From an uncultured Lachnospiraceae bacterium (lineage in GTDB: Bacteria > Bacillota > Clostridia > Lachnospirales > Lachnospiraceae), in contig CAJTUC010000005.1 in assembly GCA_910579395.1 (NCBI GenBank), positions 62,001 to 126,000 on the forward strand: 64,000 nt of DNA. Reading direction: 5' to 3'. Below, piece after piece: positions 25,691-34,535 of this stretch. Position 1 is the stretch's first letter, and the number at the start of each line of letters is the position of its first letter. The notes beneath the pieces are model-generated. The model searched no databases. It was not told the origin of the DNA and saw nothing but the letters and a program-made list of their open reading frames with translations. Position numbers and translations under genes: made by a program.

Positions 25691-26444
25691 CCTGACGAAC
25701 CAGGAAGCTTTTATCCTGGCTCACAGGAAACACCACCACAGAATTGCCTTTTTCCGTCTGCTGATTCTTCTGCTCTTTCTGCTCCTCTGGGAATATGCGA
25801 CGCAGGCCGGATATATCGATATCTTCTTTTTCAGCTCGCCTACTGCGGTCATGAAATACCTGTATCAAATGATTCTGGATTCTTCCTTTTTCAGGCATAC
25901 CGGCATCACACTGCTGGAAACGGTAGTCAGTTTCCTGCTCGTTACCGTCCTTGGTCTTTTCATCGCGATGCTTCTCTGGTATCAAAGCAGTCTATCTGAA
26001 ATTCTGGAACCCTATCTGGTCGTCTTGAATTCGCTGCCAAAATCGGCTCTTGCCCCGCTTCTCATTGTCTGGCTCGGCACAGGCTCCAAAACAATCATCG
26101 TTGCCGGTATCTCCGTTGCTGTTTTTGGTTCCATTATCAGCCTTTATACCGGTTTCTGCCAGGTCGATGACGAATTGCTCAAACTGATCCTGACGCTCGG
26201 CGGCACGAAAAAGGATGCTCTGTTCAAAGTCATCCTCCCAAGTTCCGTTCCCCTGATACTCAGCAACATGAAAGTCAATATCGGACTGTGTCTTGTAGGC
26301 GTCATCATCGGTGAATTTCTGGCCGCAAGGCGCGGGCTTGGATATCTGATCATCTACGGTTCGCAGGTATTCAGCCGGAAAGCGTCAGTAACAAGCGTGA
26401 GAAAGGTTCGCTCTACGAACCTTTCTCACGCTGGATTCTCATAG
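25659..26444 (+). CDS. ABC transporter permease (SsuC/ThiX type), 5' part, interrupted by mobile element
   Basis: Codons 1-238 encode a normal importer permease with about five membrane helices and an EAA-type loop (ILTLGGTKKDALFKVILP). At 26372 homology stops after YGSQVF. The frame then runs 23 codons into foreign DNA (SRKASVTSVRKVRSTNLSH) and ends at 26444. The missing last helix is found intact 10.2 kb away at 36615. The start at 25659 has GGAAGGAG upstream; a longer open frame to 25506 lies within the ATPase gene. As it stands the product lacks its final membrane segment and is probably not functional. Precise removal of the insert would restore a 272-residue permease. Confidence 0.9.
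   Translation: MISQNQKPKTDLTNQEAFILAHRKHHHRIAFFRLLILLLFLLLWEYATQAGYIDIFFFSSPTAVMKYLYQMILDSSFFRHTGITLLETVVSFLLVTVLGLFIAMLLWYQSSLSEILEPYLVVLNSLPKSALAPLLIVWLGTGSKTIIVAGISVAVFGSIISLYTGFCQVDDELLKLILTLGGTKKDALFKVILPSSVPLILSNMKVNIGLCLVGVIIGEFLAARRGLGYLIIYGSQVFSRKASVTSVRKVRSTNLSHAGFS
26356..26390. other. attL: left junction of the serine-recombinase element
   Basis: The permease sequence ends at GTATTC (26367-26372) and element sequence begins AGCCGGAAAGCGT (26373-26385). The shared core with attR is TTC, with TT at 26370-26371 as the likely crossover dinucleotide. Confidence 0.85.
26395..26431. repeat. Perfect hairpin just inside the left end of the element
   Basis: Sixteen-base arms GCGTGAGAAAGGTTCG and CGAACCTTTCTCACGC flank a 5-base loop. 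It lies downstream of the cargo operon and may end its transcription or protect its 3' end, although no T-run follows. A shorter relative (GAAAGGTTCGCTCCGCGAACC) lies near asd at 22103-22123. Confidence 0.65.
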
Positions 26445-26483
26445 ATTATTTGTGTCGCCGATGGCGGCATGGATTTGAAATCT

Positions 26484-26915
26484 TTAGTGAAGTCCCAGAT
26501 CTTCTCCCTTGATCGTGCTGATGCCATTCTTTTCAAAAACTGCCGTCAGGCTCTCTGCATCTGCCACACGGAAGATCATGCACGCCTGTCCGTCCTTTTG
26601 TCCAAAAACTGAATACATATACTCCACATCAATCTCAGCACTGGAAATCACACCGAGCACATTGCTGAGCCCGCCCGGCGTATCCGGAACCGCTGCGCCT
26701 ACAACCGGCGTCATGGTCAAAATAAATCCCTGCTCCAAAAGAATTGAGGAAGCCTTTGCCGCATCGTCCACAATAAGCCGCAGAACGCCGTAATCCGCTG
26801 TCTCTGCAATATTGATTGCCCGCATGTTCACCTGATTCTCTGAAAGAATCTTCGTGATATCCGCAAGCTGTCCCGCCTTATTTTCCAGAAATACAGAAAT
26901 TTGAGGTATTGTCAT
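26484..26915 (-). CDS. ACT-domain protein (two tandem ACT domains)
   Basis: A 143-residue protein made of two ACT domains, the first at TIPQISVFLENKAGQLADI and the second from about residue 70. ACT domains bind amino acids and regulate linked enzymes. This type is commonly encoded beside phenylacetate-CoA ligase and indolepyruvate oxidoreductase, as here, where paaK ends 19 bases upstream. It may sense an aromatic amino acid. GGGAGG fits the ATG at 26915 better than the ATG at 26921. It is the last gene of the cargo operon. Confidence 0.85.
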   Translation of the reverse strand: MTIPQISVFLENKAGQLADITKILSENQVNMRAINIAETADYGVLRLIVDDAAKASSILLEQGFILTMTPVVGAAVPDTPGGLSNVLGVISSAEIDVEYMYSVFGQKDGQACMIFRVADAESLTAVFEKNGISTIKGEDLGLH

Positions 26916-26933
26916 AGTCATTTTCCTCCCATT

Positions 26934-28232
26934 TTAAATTTTCCGCTTGTCAATAACGCGGACTGCCTTGCCCTCACTTCTTGTAATGGACTTTGGCGCC
27001 ACCAGACGCACCTTGGCATAGATTCCAAGCATAGCCTTGAGCGCTGATACCAGTCCCTTCTCCATCTCCGTGATCTTACCCAGGTTATCCGAAAAGTTTT
27101 CGGGCGTCATCTCTACCATCACTTCCAGCGTATCGGAATTATTGACACGGTCCACAAGAATTTGATAATTCGCAGGATATCCCTGTTCCAAAAGTACCGT
27201 CTCAATCTGGGACGGGAACACATTGACACCCTTAACAATGAGCATATCGTCACTTCTGCCCATAGGCTTACTCATTTTCACATGAGTACGGCCGCAGGAA
27301 CACTTTTCTCTGCTCAGCACACAGATATCACGGGTACGATAGCGGAGAAGCGGGAAAGCCTCTTTCGTAATGGAAGTAAATACCAGTTCTCCCTTGCTCC
27401 CCTCAGGAAGGACCTCTCCCGTATCCGGGTCAATAATCTCTGCAATAAAATGATCCTCATTGATGTGCATGCCGGTCTGTTCACTACACTCAAAGGAAAC
27501 ACCGGGACCGCTCGTCTCTGTAAGCCCATAGATATCATAGGCCTTGATTCCCAGCTTATTCTGAATATCCTGGCGCATCTCTTCGCTCCATGCTTCTGCG
27601 CCGAAGATTCCTGCCTTTAATTTGATCTTATCCCGCAGTCCCCGCTCATGAATGCTCTCTGCCAGAAAAGCTGCATAAGAGGGCGTACAACAAAGAATCG
27701 TCGCACCCAAATCTGTCATAAACTGCAGCTGGCGGTCCGTATTACCCGATGACATGGGAAGTGTCAGACAGCCCACCTTGTGGCTTCCTCCGTTCAATCC
27801 GGGACCACCTGTAAAAAGTCCGTAGCCATAAGAAACCTGACAGACATCCTCATTGGTGCCGCCTGCCGCCATGATAGCGCGGGCACAGCATTCTTCCCAG
27901 AGATCGACGTCATGCTGTGTGTAAAAGGCCACCACCCTGCGGCCGGTCGTCCCGGATGTGGACTGAATGCGGACACAGTCTTTAAGAGGCATCGCCAAAA
28001 GACCGTAAGGATAAGCCTCCCGCAAATCATCCTTCGTCAAAAAAGGCAGCTTGTGTAAATCCTCCACGCCCTGAATATCCTCGGGTGTAACCCCTTTCTC
28101 TTCCATTTTCGCGCGATAGTAGGGTACATTGTCCCATACATGACGCACCTGCTTTAGGAGCCGCTCATTCTGCCATGCAAGAATCTGCTCCCTGTCCGCA
28201 GTCTCAATTTCCTTCTGATAATACTGTTCCAT
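26934..28232 (-). CDS. paaK: Phenylacetate-CoA ligase
   Basis: A 432-residue adenylate-forming enzyme that makes aryl-acetyl-CoA from the acid, CoA and ATP. In anaerobes that ferment amino acids it can also run backwards to gain ATP. The phosphate loop is QSTSGTTGRRVVAFY, the AMP-binding motif is YDIYGLTETSGPG, and RYRTRDICVLSREKC is near the hinge. A Cys-x-Cys segment (SREKCSCGRTH) is typical of the family. It follows iorB and belongs to the classic iorA-iorB-paaK set. Confidence 0.94.
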   Translation of the reverse strand: MEQYYQKEIETADREQILAWQNERLLKQVRHVWDNVPYYRAKMEEKGVTPEDIQGVEDLHKLPFLTKDDLREAYPYGLLAMPLKDCVRIQSTSGTTGRRVVAFYTQHDVDLWEECCARAIMAAGGTNEDVCQVSYGYGLFTGGPGLNGGSHKVGCLTLPMSSGNTDRQLQFMTDLGATILCCTPSYAAFLAESIHERGLRDKIKLKAGIFGAEAWSEEMRQDIQNKLGIKAYDIYGLTETSGPGVSFECSEQTGMHINEDHFIAEIIDPDTGEVLPEGSKGELVFTSITKEAFPLLRYRTRDICVLSREKCSCGRTHVKMSKPMGRSDDMLIVKGVNVFPSQIETVLLEQGYPANYQILVDRVNNSDTLEVMVEMTPENFSDNLGKITEMEKGLVSALKAMLGIYAKVRLVAPKSITRSEGKAVRVIDKRKI

Positions 28233-28295
28233 ACCTTAATGACCATACCTTTCTCTCAATCTAATAACCATGCCTTCCTCTCAGCCGAATTCCGG

Positions 28296-28874
28296 TCATG
28301 CGGTACACACTGTCCCAAGCTCAAATGCCTTTTTATTCAACTCCAGAAATTTGGGCGGCACACTGTGCTCTATCGCTTCCATCCATTCTTCTTTCGTAAA
28401 GTCAAAATACTGTGCTAGTCTGCCCATGAGTACCAGATTGACTGCCTTGCTGTTTCCCGCTTCTTCTGCCAATGCCAACGCATCAAACGCGTCCACATCG
28501 ATGCCGATTGCTCCAAGTTTCTCCTCCAGATTCTCCGGATAAACCGCCATACCTGCGATCACCGGCATCGGATTGATCTGCTGGCTGTTGACGATGAGCC
28601 TGCCGCCCGGCTTCAAATATTCCGTATAACGAGCCGCCTCCAACAGTTCAAAAGAAAGAATACAATCCGCCTGCCCCTTGTCTATAATGGGAGAACATAC
28701 CCTGTCTCCCCATCTTACATAAGTAACAACACTTCCGCCACGCTGGCTCATGCCATGGACTTCGCTGACTTTCACGTCATAGCCTCTGCCAAGAAGCAGG
28801 CGTCCTAAAAGCTTACTTGCAAGCAGGGTTCCCTGCCCCCCTACGCCTACGATCATAATATTCTTTGTTTCCAT
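28296..28874 (-). CDS. iorB: Indolepyruvate:ferredoxin oxidoreductase, beta subunit
   Basis: A 192-residue gamma-type pyruvate-oxidoreductase subunit. The N-terminus IMIVGVGGQGTLLASKLLG and the motif VHGMSQRGGSVVTYVRWG identify IorB. With IorA it oxidatively decarboxylates aryl-pyruvates, from Phe, Tyr or Trp transamination, to aryl-acetyl-CoA while reducing ferredoxin. The enzyme is oxygen-sensitive and cytoplasmic. Between iorA and iorB lies a paired-hairpin repeat, so the gap is wider (131 bases) than others in this operon. Confidence 0.94.
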   Translation of the reverse strand: METKNIMIVGVGGQGTLLASKLLGRLLLGRGYDVKVSEVHGMSQRGGSVVTYVRWGDRVCSPIIDKGQADCILSFELLEAARYTEYLKPGGRLIVNSQQINPMPVIAGMAVYPENLEEKLGAIGIDVDAFDALALAEEAGNSKAVNLVLMGRLAQYFDFTKEEWMEAIEHSVPPKFLELNKKAFELGTVCTA

Positions 28875-28943
28875 CTTCCATCTCCATTCCGGCCCGTGCT
28901 GCTTTCCCCGCTATGGCCAATTTCCATCTTTCTATCTCTCAGT

Positions 28944-29000
28944 CTGCGAGTTTTGGTCGTCAGACAAAAACTCACGGTTGAAAATTTCCAATTTTCAACC
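28944..29000. repeat. Paired-hairpin repeat, copy a (between iorA and iorB)
   Basis: Two adjacent hairpins. The first pairs GAGTTTT with AAAACTC, and the second is GGTTGAAAAT/ATTTTCAACC with a 5-base loop. The second hairpin is the same, apart from one loop base, as that of copy b at 56983-57040. This copy lies inside the mobile element. Confidence 0.75.
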
Positions 29001-29005
29001 TTTTC

Positions 29006-30733
29006 CTATCCAAGTGCATCAAATTTGCAAAGCTGTTTGCAGACCCCGCATCCTACACAAAGCGTAGCGTCAATCTTCGCCTTGCCGTCCACCATGCTGA
29101 TCGCGGGACAGCCAATATTCATACATGCTTTACAGCCTTTACATTTCTCCGAATCAGAACAGATTGGCCCAGGATGTTTCACATATTTTAACAACGCACA
29201 GGGACGACGGGAAATAATGACAGAAGGCTCTTTCGCCGCAAGTTCTTCTTTCACTGCCGCCTGACAGGCTTCCATATCATAAGGATCCACGACTCTCACC
29301 CGCTTGATTCCAACCGCACGGCACAGGCTCTCCAAATCTATCTTCGTACAGGGATCCCCTTTCAGGTTATAACCCGTAGTAGGATTCTGCTGATGCCCCG
29401 TCATACCCGTAATGGAATTATCCAATATGATCACGGTTGCGTTCGACTCATTATAAGCAATATTGATCAGACCCGTGACACCGGAATGAATGAATGTGGA
29501 ATCTCCTATGACCGCCACAGTCTTTCCCTCATTCTCCTCATCACCGGCTTTAACAAAACCATGAAGCCCCGAAACGGACGCTCCCATACATATCGTCGTG
29601 TCAATAGCGCCAAGAGGCGGCACGGCTCCCAATGTATAACATCCGATGTCTCCAAGTACCGTAAGACTCATTTTTTTCAGAACATAGAAAATGCTCCGGT
29701 GAGGGCATCCCGCACACATCACAGGTGGTCTGGCCGGAATATCTTCTTTCAGTGAAACGCCTTCCTGTACGCTTCCACCTAATTTCTCCTTCACCAGATT
29801 CTGACTCAATTCCCCGATATTGGAAAACAACTCTTTTCCGGATACCGAAAGTCCCAGATTTTTACAGTGTGTTTCGATAAAACCATCCAGTTCTTCCACA
29901 ACCACAAGCTTGTTGACGGAAGCCGCAAAATCTTTAATCTTCTGCTCCGGCATAGGCCAGATCATTCCCAGCTTCAGAACAGGATATGTATCTCCAAATG
30001 CCTCCTTCACATACTGATAACAGGTGGAAGAAGTAATGATGCCGTAAGACTTATCGCCGCCTTCTTCAATCCGGTTGATATCCGCCGTCTCAGCCCAGGC
30101 CGTCAGCGCTTTCGTGCGTGCCTCCACCTCCGGATGGCGTTTCTTCGCATTGCCCGGCATCATAATATATTTAGCAGGATTTTTTTCATATTTTTTTTGC
30201 TCCGGAAGCACCCGCTCTCCCGTCTCTACGACACTCTGAGAATGACTGACACGAGTACACATCTTCATAAGAACTGCCGTATCATATTCTTCGGAAAGCT
30301 CATAGGCAAGCTTTACAAAGGCAAGCACCTCCGCAGAATCGGAAGGCTCCAGCATCGGAATTTTGGACGCCTGCGCATAATGTCTGGAATCCTGTTCATT
30401 TTGGGAACTGTGCATACCGGCATCATCTGCCACACCGATCAGAAGTCCCGCATTTACCCCGGTATAGGAAATCGTAAAAAGCGGATCTGCCGCCACATTT
30501 AAGCCCACATGCTTCATGGCACAGAAACTCCTTTTCCCCGTCAGAGATGCGCCAAATGCCGCTTCGAGAGCTACCTTTTCATTGGGTGCCCACTCCGCAT
30601 ACAATTCTTCATATTTTGCCGCATACTCAGTCATCTCCGTACTGGGTGTCCCTGGATAACTGGATACAAAACAGCAGCCTGCCTCATAGAGACCTCTGGC
30701 AACTGCTTCGTTGCCGAGCATCAATGTTTTCAT
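29006..30733 (-). CDS. iorA: Indolepyruvate:ferredoxin oxidoreductase, alpha subunit
   Basis: A 575-residue thiamine-diphosphate enzyme subunit. The N-terminus has the pyrimidine-binding domain (AGCCFVSSYPGTPSTEM). The central region has MCAGCPHRSIFYVLKKMS and a ThDP/Mg motif VIGDSTFIHSGVTGLINIAY. The C-terminus carries two 4Fe-4S ferredoxin motifs (CKGCKACMNIGCP and CVGCGVCKQLC). It converts indolepyruvate and related aryl-pyruvates to aryl-acetyl-CoA with IorB. GGAGG precedes the ATG. It follows the symporter gene closely. Confidence 0.95.
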   Translation of the reverse strand: MKTLMLGNEAVARGLYEAGCCFVSSYPGTPSTEMTEYAAKYEELYAEWAPNEKVALEAAFGASLTGKRSFCAMKHVGLNVAADPLFTISYTGVNAGLLIGVADDAGMHSSQNEQDSRHYAQASKIPMLEPSDSAEVLAFVKLAYELSEEYDTAVLMKMCTRVSHSQSVVETGERVLPEQKKYEKNPAKYIMMPGNAKKRHPEVEARTKALTAWAETADINRIEEGGDKSYGIITSSTCYQYVKEAFGDTYPVLKLGMIWPMPEQKIKDFAASVNKLVVVEELDGFIETHCKNLGLSVSGKELFSNIGELSQNLVKEKLGGSVQEGVSLKEDIPARPPVMCAGCPHRSIFYVLKKMSLTVLGDIGCYTLGAVPPLGAIDTTICMGASVSGLHGFVKAGDEENEGKTVAVIGDSTFIHSGVTGLINIAYNESNATVIILDNSITGMTGHQQNPTTGYNLKGDPCTKIDLESLCRAVGIKRVRVVDPYDMEACQAAVKEELAAKEPSVIISRRPCALLKYVKHPGPICSDSEKCKGCKACMNIGCPAISMVDGKAKIDATLCVGCGVCKQLCKFDALG

Positions 30734-30748
30734 ATATCATTTTCCTCC

Positions 30749-32299
30749 TTAAGTCTGATCGCCGATGGAATCTGTCACAGAAACCGTTACCTTCTTCTCG
30801 TAGCAGGAGAACACCTCCTCCAGTTTTTTCTGCCCAGGCGCCTTTGTCACTATACTCACCACAGGCACGATCACAAGCCCCGCCAGCATGCAGAATGCGC
30901 CGGCATTAATCGGGGACTGCAGATAAGCTGGAAAACCTGAGCGGAAAAAGATGTTGGCAAGCATTACGATCGTTGAGAACAAAAAGCTCACCCAGCAAGC
31001 GGCCTTCGTCGTCCGCTTCCAATATAGACCATAGAGAAAAGGTGCCAGAAAAGCGCCGGCTAACGCTCCCCAGCTAACGCCCATGAGCTGAGCGATAAAA
31101 GTTACATTGGAACGATACTGAATCAATGCAAGCACGACGGAAATCACGATAAATACGACCAGAAGAGCCCGCATCCATTTCACCTGTTCCTTCTCGTCCA
31201 TCTCTTTTATAATATTACCTTTAATAAAGTCCAGCGTCAAGGTAGAGCTCGATGCCAATACCAGGGAAGACAAGGTTGACATGGAAGCGGAAAGCACCAG
31301 AATGACCACCACTGCAATCAGAATCGTCGGAAGTCCAGACAGCATGGTGGGCACCACGGAGTCATACCCGTTCGCGGCAATGTCAATTTTGTCGCTGAAA
31401 AGTCGTCCGAAACCGCCCAGAAAATAACAGCCGCCGGAAACAATCGTTGCAAAAACAGTCGAAATGACCATTCCTTTGTTGATCGCGCTCTCGCTCTTGA
31501 TCGCATAAAATTTCTGCACCATCTGAGGCAGCCCCCAGGTTCCCAGGCTGGTGAGAATCACTACGCCCAAAAGTCCTGCCGGGTCAGGTCCGAAAAAGGA
31601 ATTGAACACGCCCGGCGCCGCAGAAACTGATTCGTCGCTTACTGCTGCCAGCTTATCGAGCGCCGCAAGAAAACCGCCCTGACTGTTCAATACCGCAAAG
31701 ATTACGGCCACAATACCGAAAATCATGATAATTCCCTGTATAAAATCGTTAATGGCAGTTGCCATATAACCGCCGGCTATAACATAAATACCGGTAAGCA
31801 CTGCCATAACGATCACGCAGACACTGTAATCAATATCAAACGCCATTCCGAAAAGACGGCTTAAACCATTGTAAAGACTGGCCGTATAGGGAATCAGAAA
31901 GATAAAGATGATCGCCGAAGCAGCCAGCTTTAAAGGCTTGCTCTCAAAACGCTGTCCGAAAAATTCCGGCATGGTAGCGCTGTTTAAGTGCTGCGTCATG
32001 ATACGGGTACGGCGTCCCAGCACCGCCCACGCAAGAAGAGAACCTATGAAAGCATTCCCCAGTCCGGCCCAGGTAGCAGCAATTCCGTATTTCCACCCAA
32101 ACTGTCCCGCATAACCAACGAAGACCACAGCCGAAAAGTAACTGGTTCCATAGGCAAAAGCGGTAAGCCACGGTCCAACGCTTCTTCCGCCCAATACAAA
32201 CCCACTGACATCCGTGGCATGACGGCGGCAGTAGAGACCAATACCAATCATAACGCCGAAAAAAATGACGAGCATAAAAAGTTTAATAAACAAATCCAT
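30749..32299 (-). CDS. Sodium:solute symporter (SSS family)
   Basis: A 516-residue membrane protein with about 13 hydrophobic segments. It shows SSS-family features, including GRSVGPWLTAFAYGTSYFSA near residue 38 and YVIAGGYMATAINDFIQGII around 170. It would import an organic solute with Na+. Its position between an acyl-CoA ligase and iorA suggests an aromatic or related carboxylic acid, but the sequence does not show the substrate. GTGGAGG precedes the ATG, and the gene lies 14 bases from the ligase. Confidence 0.88.
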   Translation of the reverse strand: MDLFIKLFMLVIFFGVMIGIGLYCRRHATDVSGFVLGGRSVGPWLTAFAYGTSYFSAVVFVGYAGQFGWKYGIAATWAGLGNAFIGSLLAWAVLGRRTRIMTQHLNSATMPEFFGQRFESKPLKLAASAIIFIFLIPYTASLYNGLSRLFGMAFDIDYSVCVIVMAVLTGIYVIAGGYMATAINDFIQGIIMIFGIVAVIFAVLNSQGGFLAALDKLAAVSDESVSAAPGVFNSFFGPDPAGLLGVVILTSLGTWGLPQMVQKFYAIKSESAINKGMVISTVFATIVSGGCYFLGGFGRLFSDKIDIAANGYDSVVPTMLSGLPTILIAVVVILVLSASMSTLSSLVLASSSTLTLDFIKGNIIKEMDEKEQVKWMRALLVVFIVISVVLALIQYRSNVTFIAQLMGVSWGALAGAFLAPFLYGLYWKRTTKAACWVSFLFSTIVMLANIFFRSGFPAYLQSPINAGAFCMLAGLVIVPVVSIVTKAPGQKKLEEVFSCYEKKVTVSVTDSIGDQT

Positions 32300-32313
32300 A
32301 CAAATCCTCCACT

Positions 32314-33951
32314 CTAGTTGTTAATCTGTGCCTCTACAAGACTGCCATGACAGTACCGTTCCCTGAGAAGCGGTTTCTCAATCTTACCCGTAGGATTTCT
32401 CGGCACTTTTTCGAAAATAATCTTCTTAGGCCGTTTGTACCTGGGCATTTCCGTGCAAAACTCCATAATCTCCTCTTCCGTACATAAAACGCCCTCTTTC
32501 AGTTCAATGACTGCCGCCGCAATCTCACCGAGCCTTGCATCGGGCAGGCCAATGACCGCCACATCTTTGATCTTATCATTGCGGCGAAGGAAATCCTCAA
32601 TCTGTACCGGATACAGGTTTTCGCCGCCGGAAATGATGACATCCTTCTTTCGATCTACCAGATAAATGAACCCGTCCTCGTCCATACGCGCCATATCGCC
32701 CGTATAAAGCCATCCCTCTTTCAAAACCTCATTCGTCGCTTCGGGATTTTTATAATAACAAAGCATGACACCGGGGCCGTGTACGATCAATTCGCCAACC
32801 TCTCCCCGGACAGTTTCCTTTCCCTGCTCGTCCACAATTTTTGCTTCCCAGTGATAGCCCGGCTTCCCGATGGCTCCCACTTTATGTATATTCTCCACAC
32901 CCAGGTGCACGCAGCCGGGTCCTATGGATTCGCTCAGGCCGTAATTCGTGTCATACTGATGGTGCGGGAAATGTTTCTTCCAACGCTGAATCAGGCTCGG
33001 TGGAACAGGCTGTGCACCGATGTGCATCAGACGCCACTGCTCCAGCAGATAATGTTCCATATCCACATTCCCGGAATCAACTGCATCCAGAAGATCCTGC
33101 GCCCAGGGCACTAACAGCCATACTATGGTGCACTTTTCTTCCGTGACCGCCCGCAGAATCCACTCCGGCTTCACACCCCGAAGGAGCACTGCCTTGCCGG
33201 CCGTGATCAGGGAGCCGAACCAGTGCATTTTCGCACCGGTATGATAAAGCGGCGGAATGCAGAGGAACACATCCTCCTTTGTCTGTCCATGGTGATTTTG
33301 TTCCGTCTCACAGGAAGAACGCAGAGACCGATGATCATGCAGGATTGCTTTCGGGAATCCTGTGGTTCCGGACGAAAAATAGATTGCCGCATAGTCCGTC
33401 TCTTCCAGTGCAACCGGCGGTGCACTGGAAGAACAAAATCTCATAAGTTTCAGACAATCCTCCGTATAAGAAGGTCCCTCCGGCCCCGGAAAGAACATCA
33501 TCCTTACCCCTGGCAGATCACCTGCTATTGTATCCATACGGCTGATGAACTCCGGCCCAAAAACCAGAACTTCCACATCCGCAAGTTCCAGACAATACTT
33601 GATTTCCTCCGCAGAATAGCGGAAATTCAATGGAACGGCCACGCCGCCTGCTTTCAGAATACCAAAATAAATGGGCAGCCATTCCAGACAGTTCATCATC
33701 AGAATGCCCACCTTCGTCTCCCGCTCCAAGCCGCGGCTTAAGAGCAGATTCGCAAAACGGTTGGCACGTCTGTCAAAATCCGTCCAACTGAGTTCCCGTC
33801 GATAGGGAGCGCCGTTCCCTGCGCTTTCAATCAGGCTTGCTTCTCTCCAAGTCACCGCACTGTCGCGCTCCTGAGAAGGATTCAGTTCCACAAGCGCTGT
33901 ATCTGAACCGTATAGACGGGCATTCCGCTCCAAAAATTCTGTAATCACCAT
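32314..33951 (-). CDS. Acyl-CoA ligase (class I adenylate-forming enzyme)
   Basis: A 545-residue AMP-dependent acid:CoA ligase. The phosphate loop is YFSSGTTGFPKAILHDH, the acceptor-domain hinge is YTGDMARMDEDGFIYLVDRK, and the catalytic lysine is in NPTGKIEKPLL. The start at 33951 has GAAGGAGG. Together with the neighbouring thioesterase and symporter it can activate an imported carboxylic acid. It differs from PaaK and probably acts on another acid, perhaps longer-chain or aryl-propionate or aryl-acrylate. That is inference from context. Confidence 0.88.
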   Translation of the reverse strand: MVITEFLERNARLYGSDTALVELNPSQERDSAVTWREASLIESAGNGAPYRRELSWTDFDRRANRFANLLLSRGLERETKVGILMMNCLEWLPIYFGILKAGGVAVPLNFRYSAEEIKYCLELADVEVLVFGPEFISRMDTIAGDLPGVRMMFFPGPEGPSYTEDCLKLMRFCSSSAPPVALEETDYAAIYFSSGTTGFPKAILHDHRSLRSSCETEQNHHGQTKEDVFLCIPPLYHTGAKMHWFGSLITAGKAVLLRGVKPEWILRAVTEEKCTIVWLLVPWAQDLLDAVDSGNVDMEHYLLEQWRLMHIGAQPVPPSLIQRWKKHFPHHQYDTNYGLSESIGPGCVHLGVENIHKVGAIGKPGYHWEAKIVDEQGKETVRGEVGELIVHGPGVMLCYYKNPEATNEVLKEGWLYTGDMARMDEDGFIYLVDRKKDVIISGGENLYPVQIEDFLRRNDKIKDVAVIGLPDARLGEIAAAVIELKEGVLCTEEEIMEFCTEMPRYKRPKKIIFEKVPRNPTGKIEKPLLRERYCHGSLVEAQINN

Positions 33952-34043
33952 AATATGGTTCCTCCTTCTTCGTATCTCCTGTTCATATATCTGACAATCT
34001 GGCAAGACAAACAATTTTGTCTGCGGAAAATTTATTTTTCAAA

Positions 34044-34448
34044 CTATTGCTGCCTGATCACATAACTGTTCATCGTAGCATGGGCTACATAGGTACCAAG
34101 TTCATCCCTCACATCCACCGCATAGAGCGCAGTCGTGTGACCTTCTCTCAGACAGTCGGCTTCCGCAATCAGCCGCCCACCTTTGGCAGGAGCAAGAAAC
34201 GTAATGGAAGCCTGCTGGCTCACCGTATTTTTTTCGGAATATCCGTTGGCTGCAACGGCACAGGCAAAATCAGCCAATGTAAAAATTGCGCCGCCCATTG
34301 GAACATTGTTATCATTCATATGCCGGTCTTCCAACGTCAGAGAACAAACCGACTTTCCAGGCTCTGCCGAATCAATTACGATACCTGTGGCATTCGTAGC
34401 AAAACGATCATTTTTAAAACGGTTGCGAATCTCTTCTAAAGTTAACAT
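34044..34448 (-). CDS. Hotdog-fold thioesterase, PaaI family
   Basis: A 134-residue hotdog-fold protein. NDNNVPMGGAIFTLADFACAV contains the family's helix with an acidic catalytic residue. PaaI-type enzymes hydrolyse aryl-CoA esters and prevent CoA being trapped. It is the first metabolic gene of the cargo operon, and AAAGGAG precedes the start. Its presence with two CoA ligases supports a role in aryl-CoA turnover. Confidence 0.87.
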   Translation of the reverse strand: MLTLEEIRNRFKNDRFATNATGIVIDSAEPGKSVCSLTLEDRHMNDNNVPMGGAIFTLADFACAVAANGYSEKNTVSQQASITFLAPAKGGRLIAEADCLREGHTTALYAVDVRDELGTYVAHATMNSYVIRQQ

Positions 34449-34535
34449 AAACAGACTCCTTTCTCTTTCAGGCTGTCAGGTTTTCCTATGAAACGAAAAC
34501 TGCTCTCCACACTTTAGCACTTTTAATCGCTAAAG

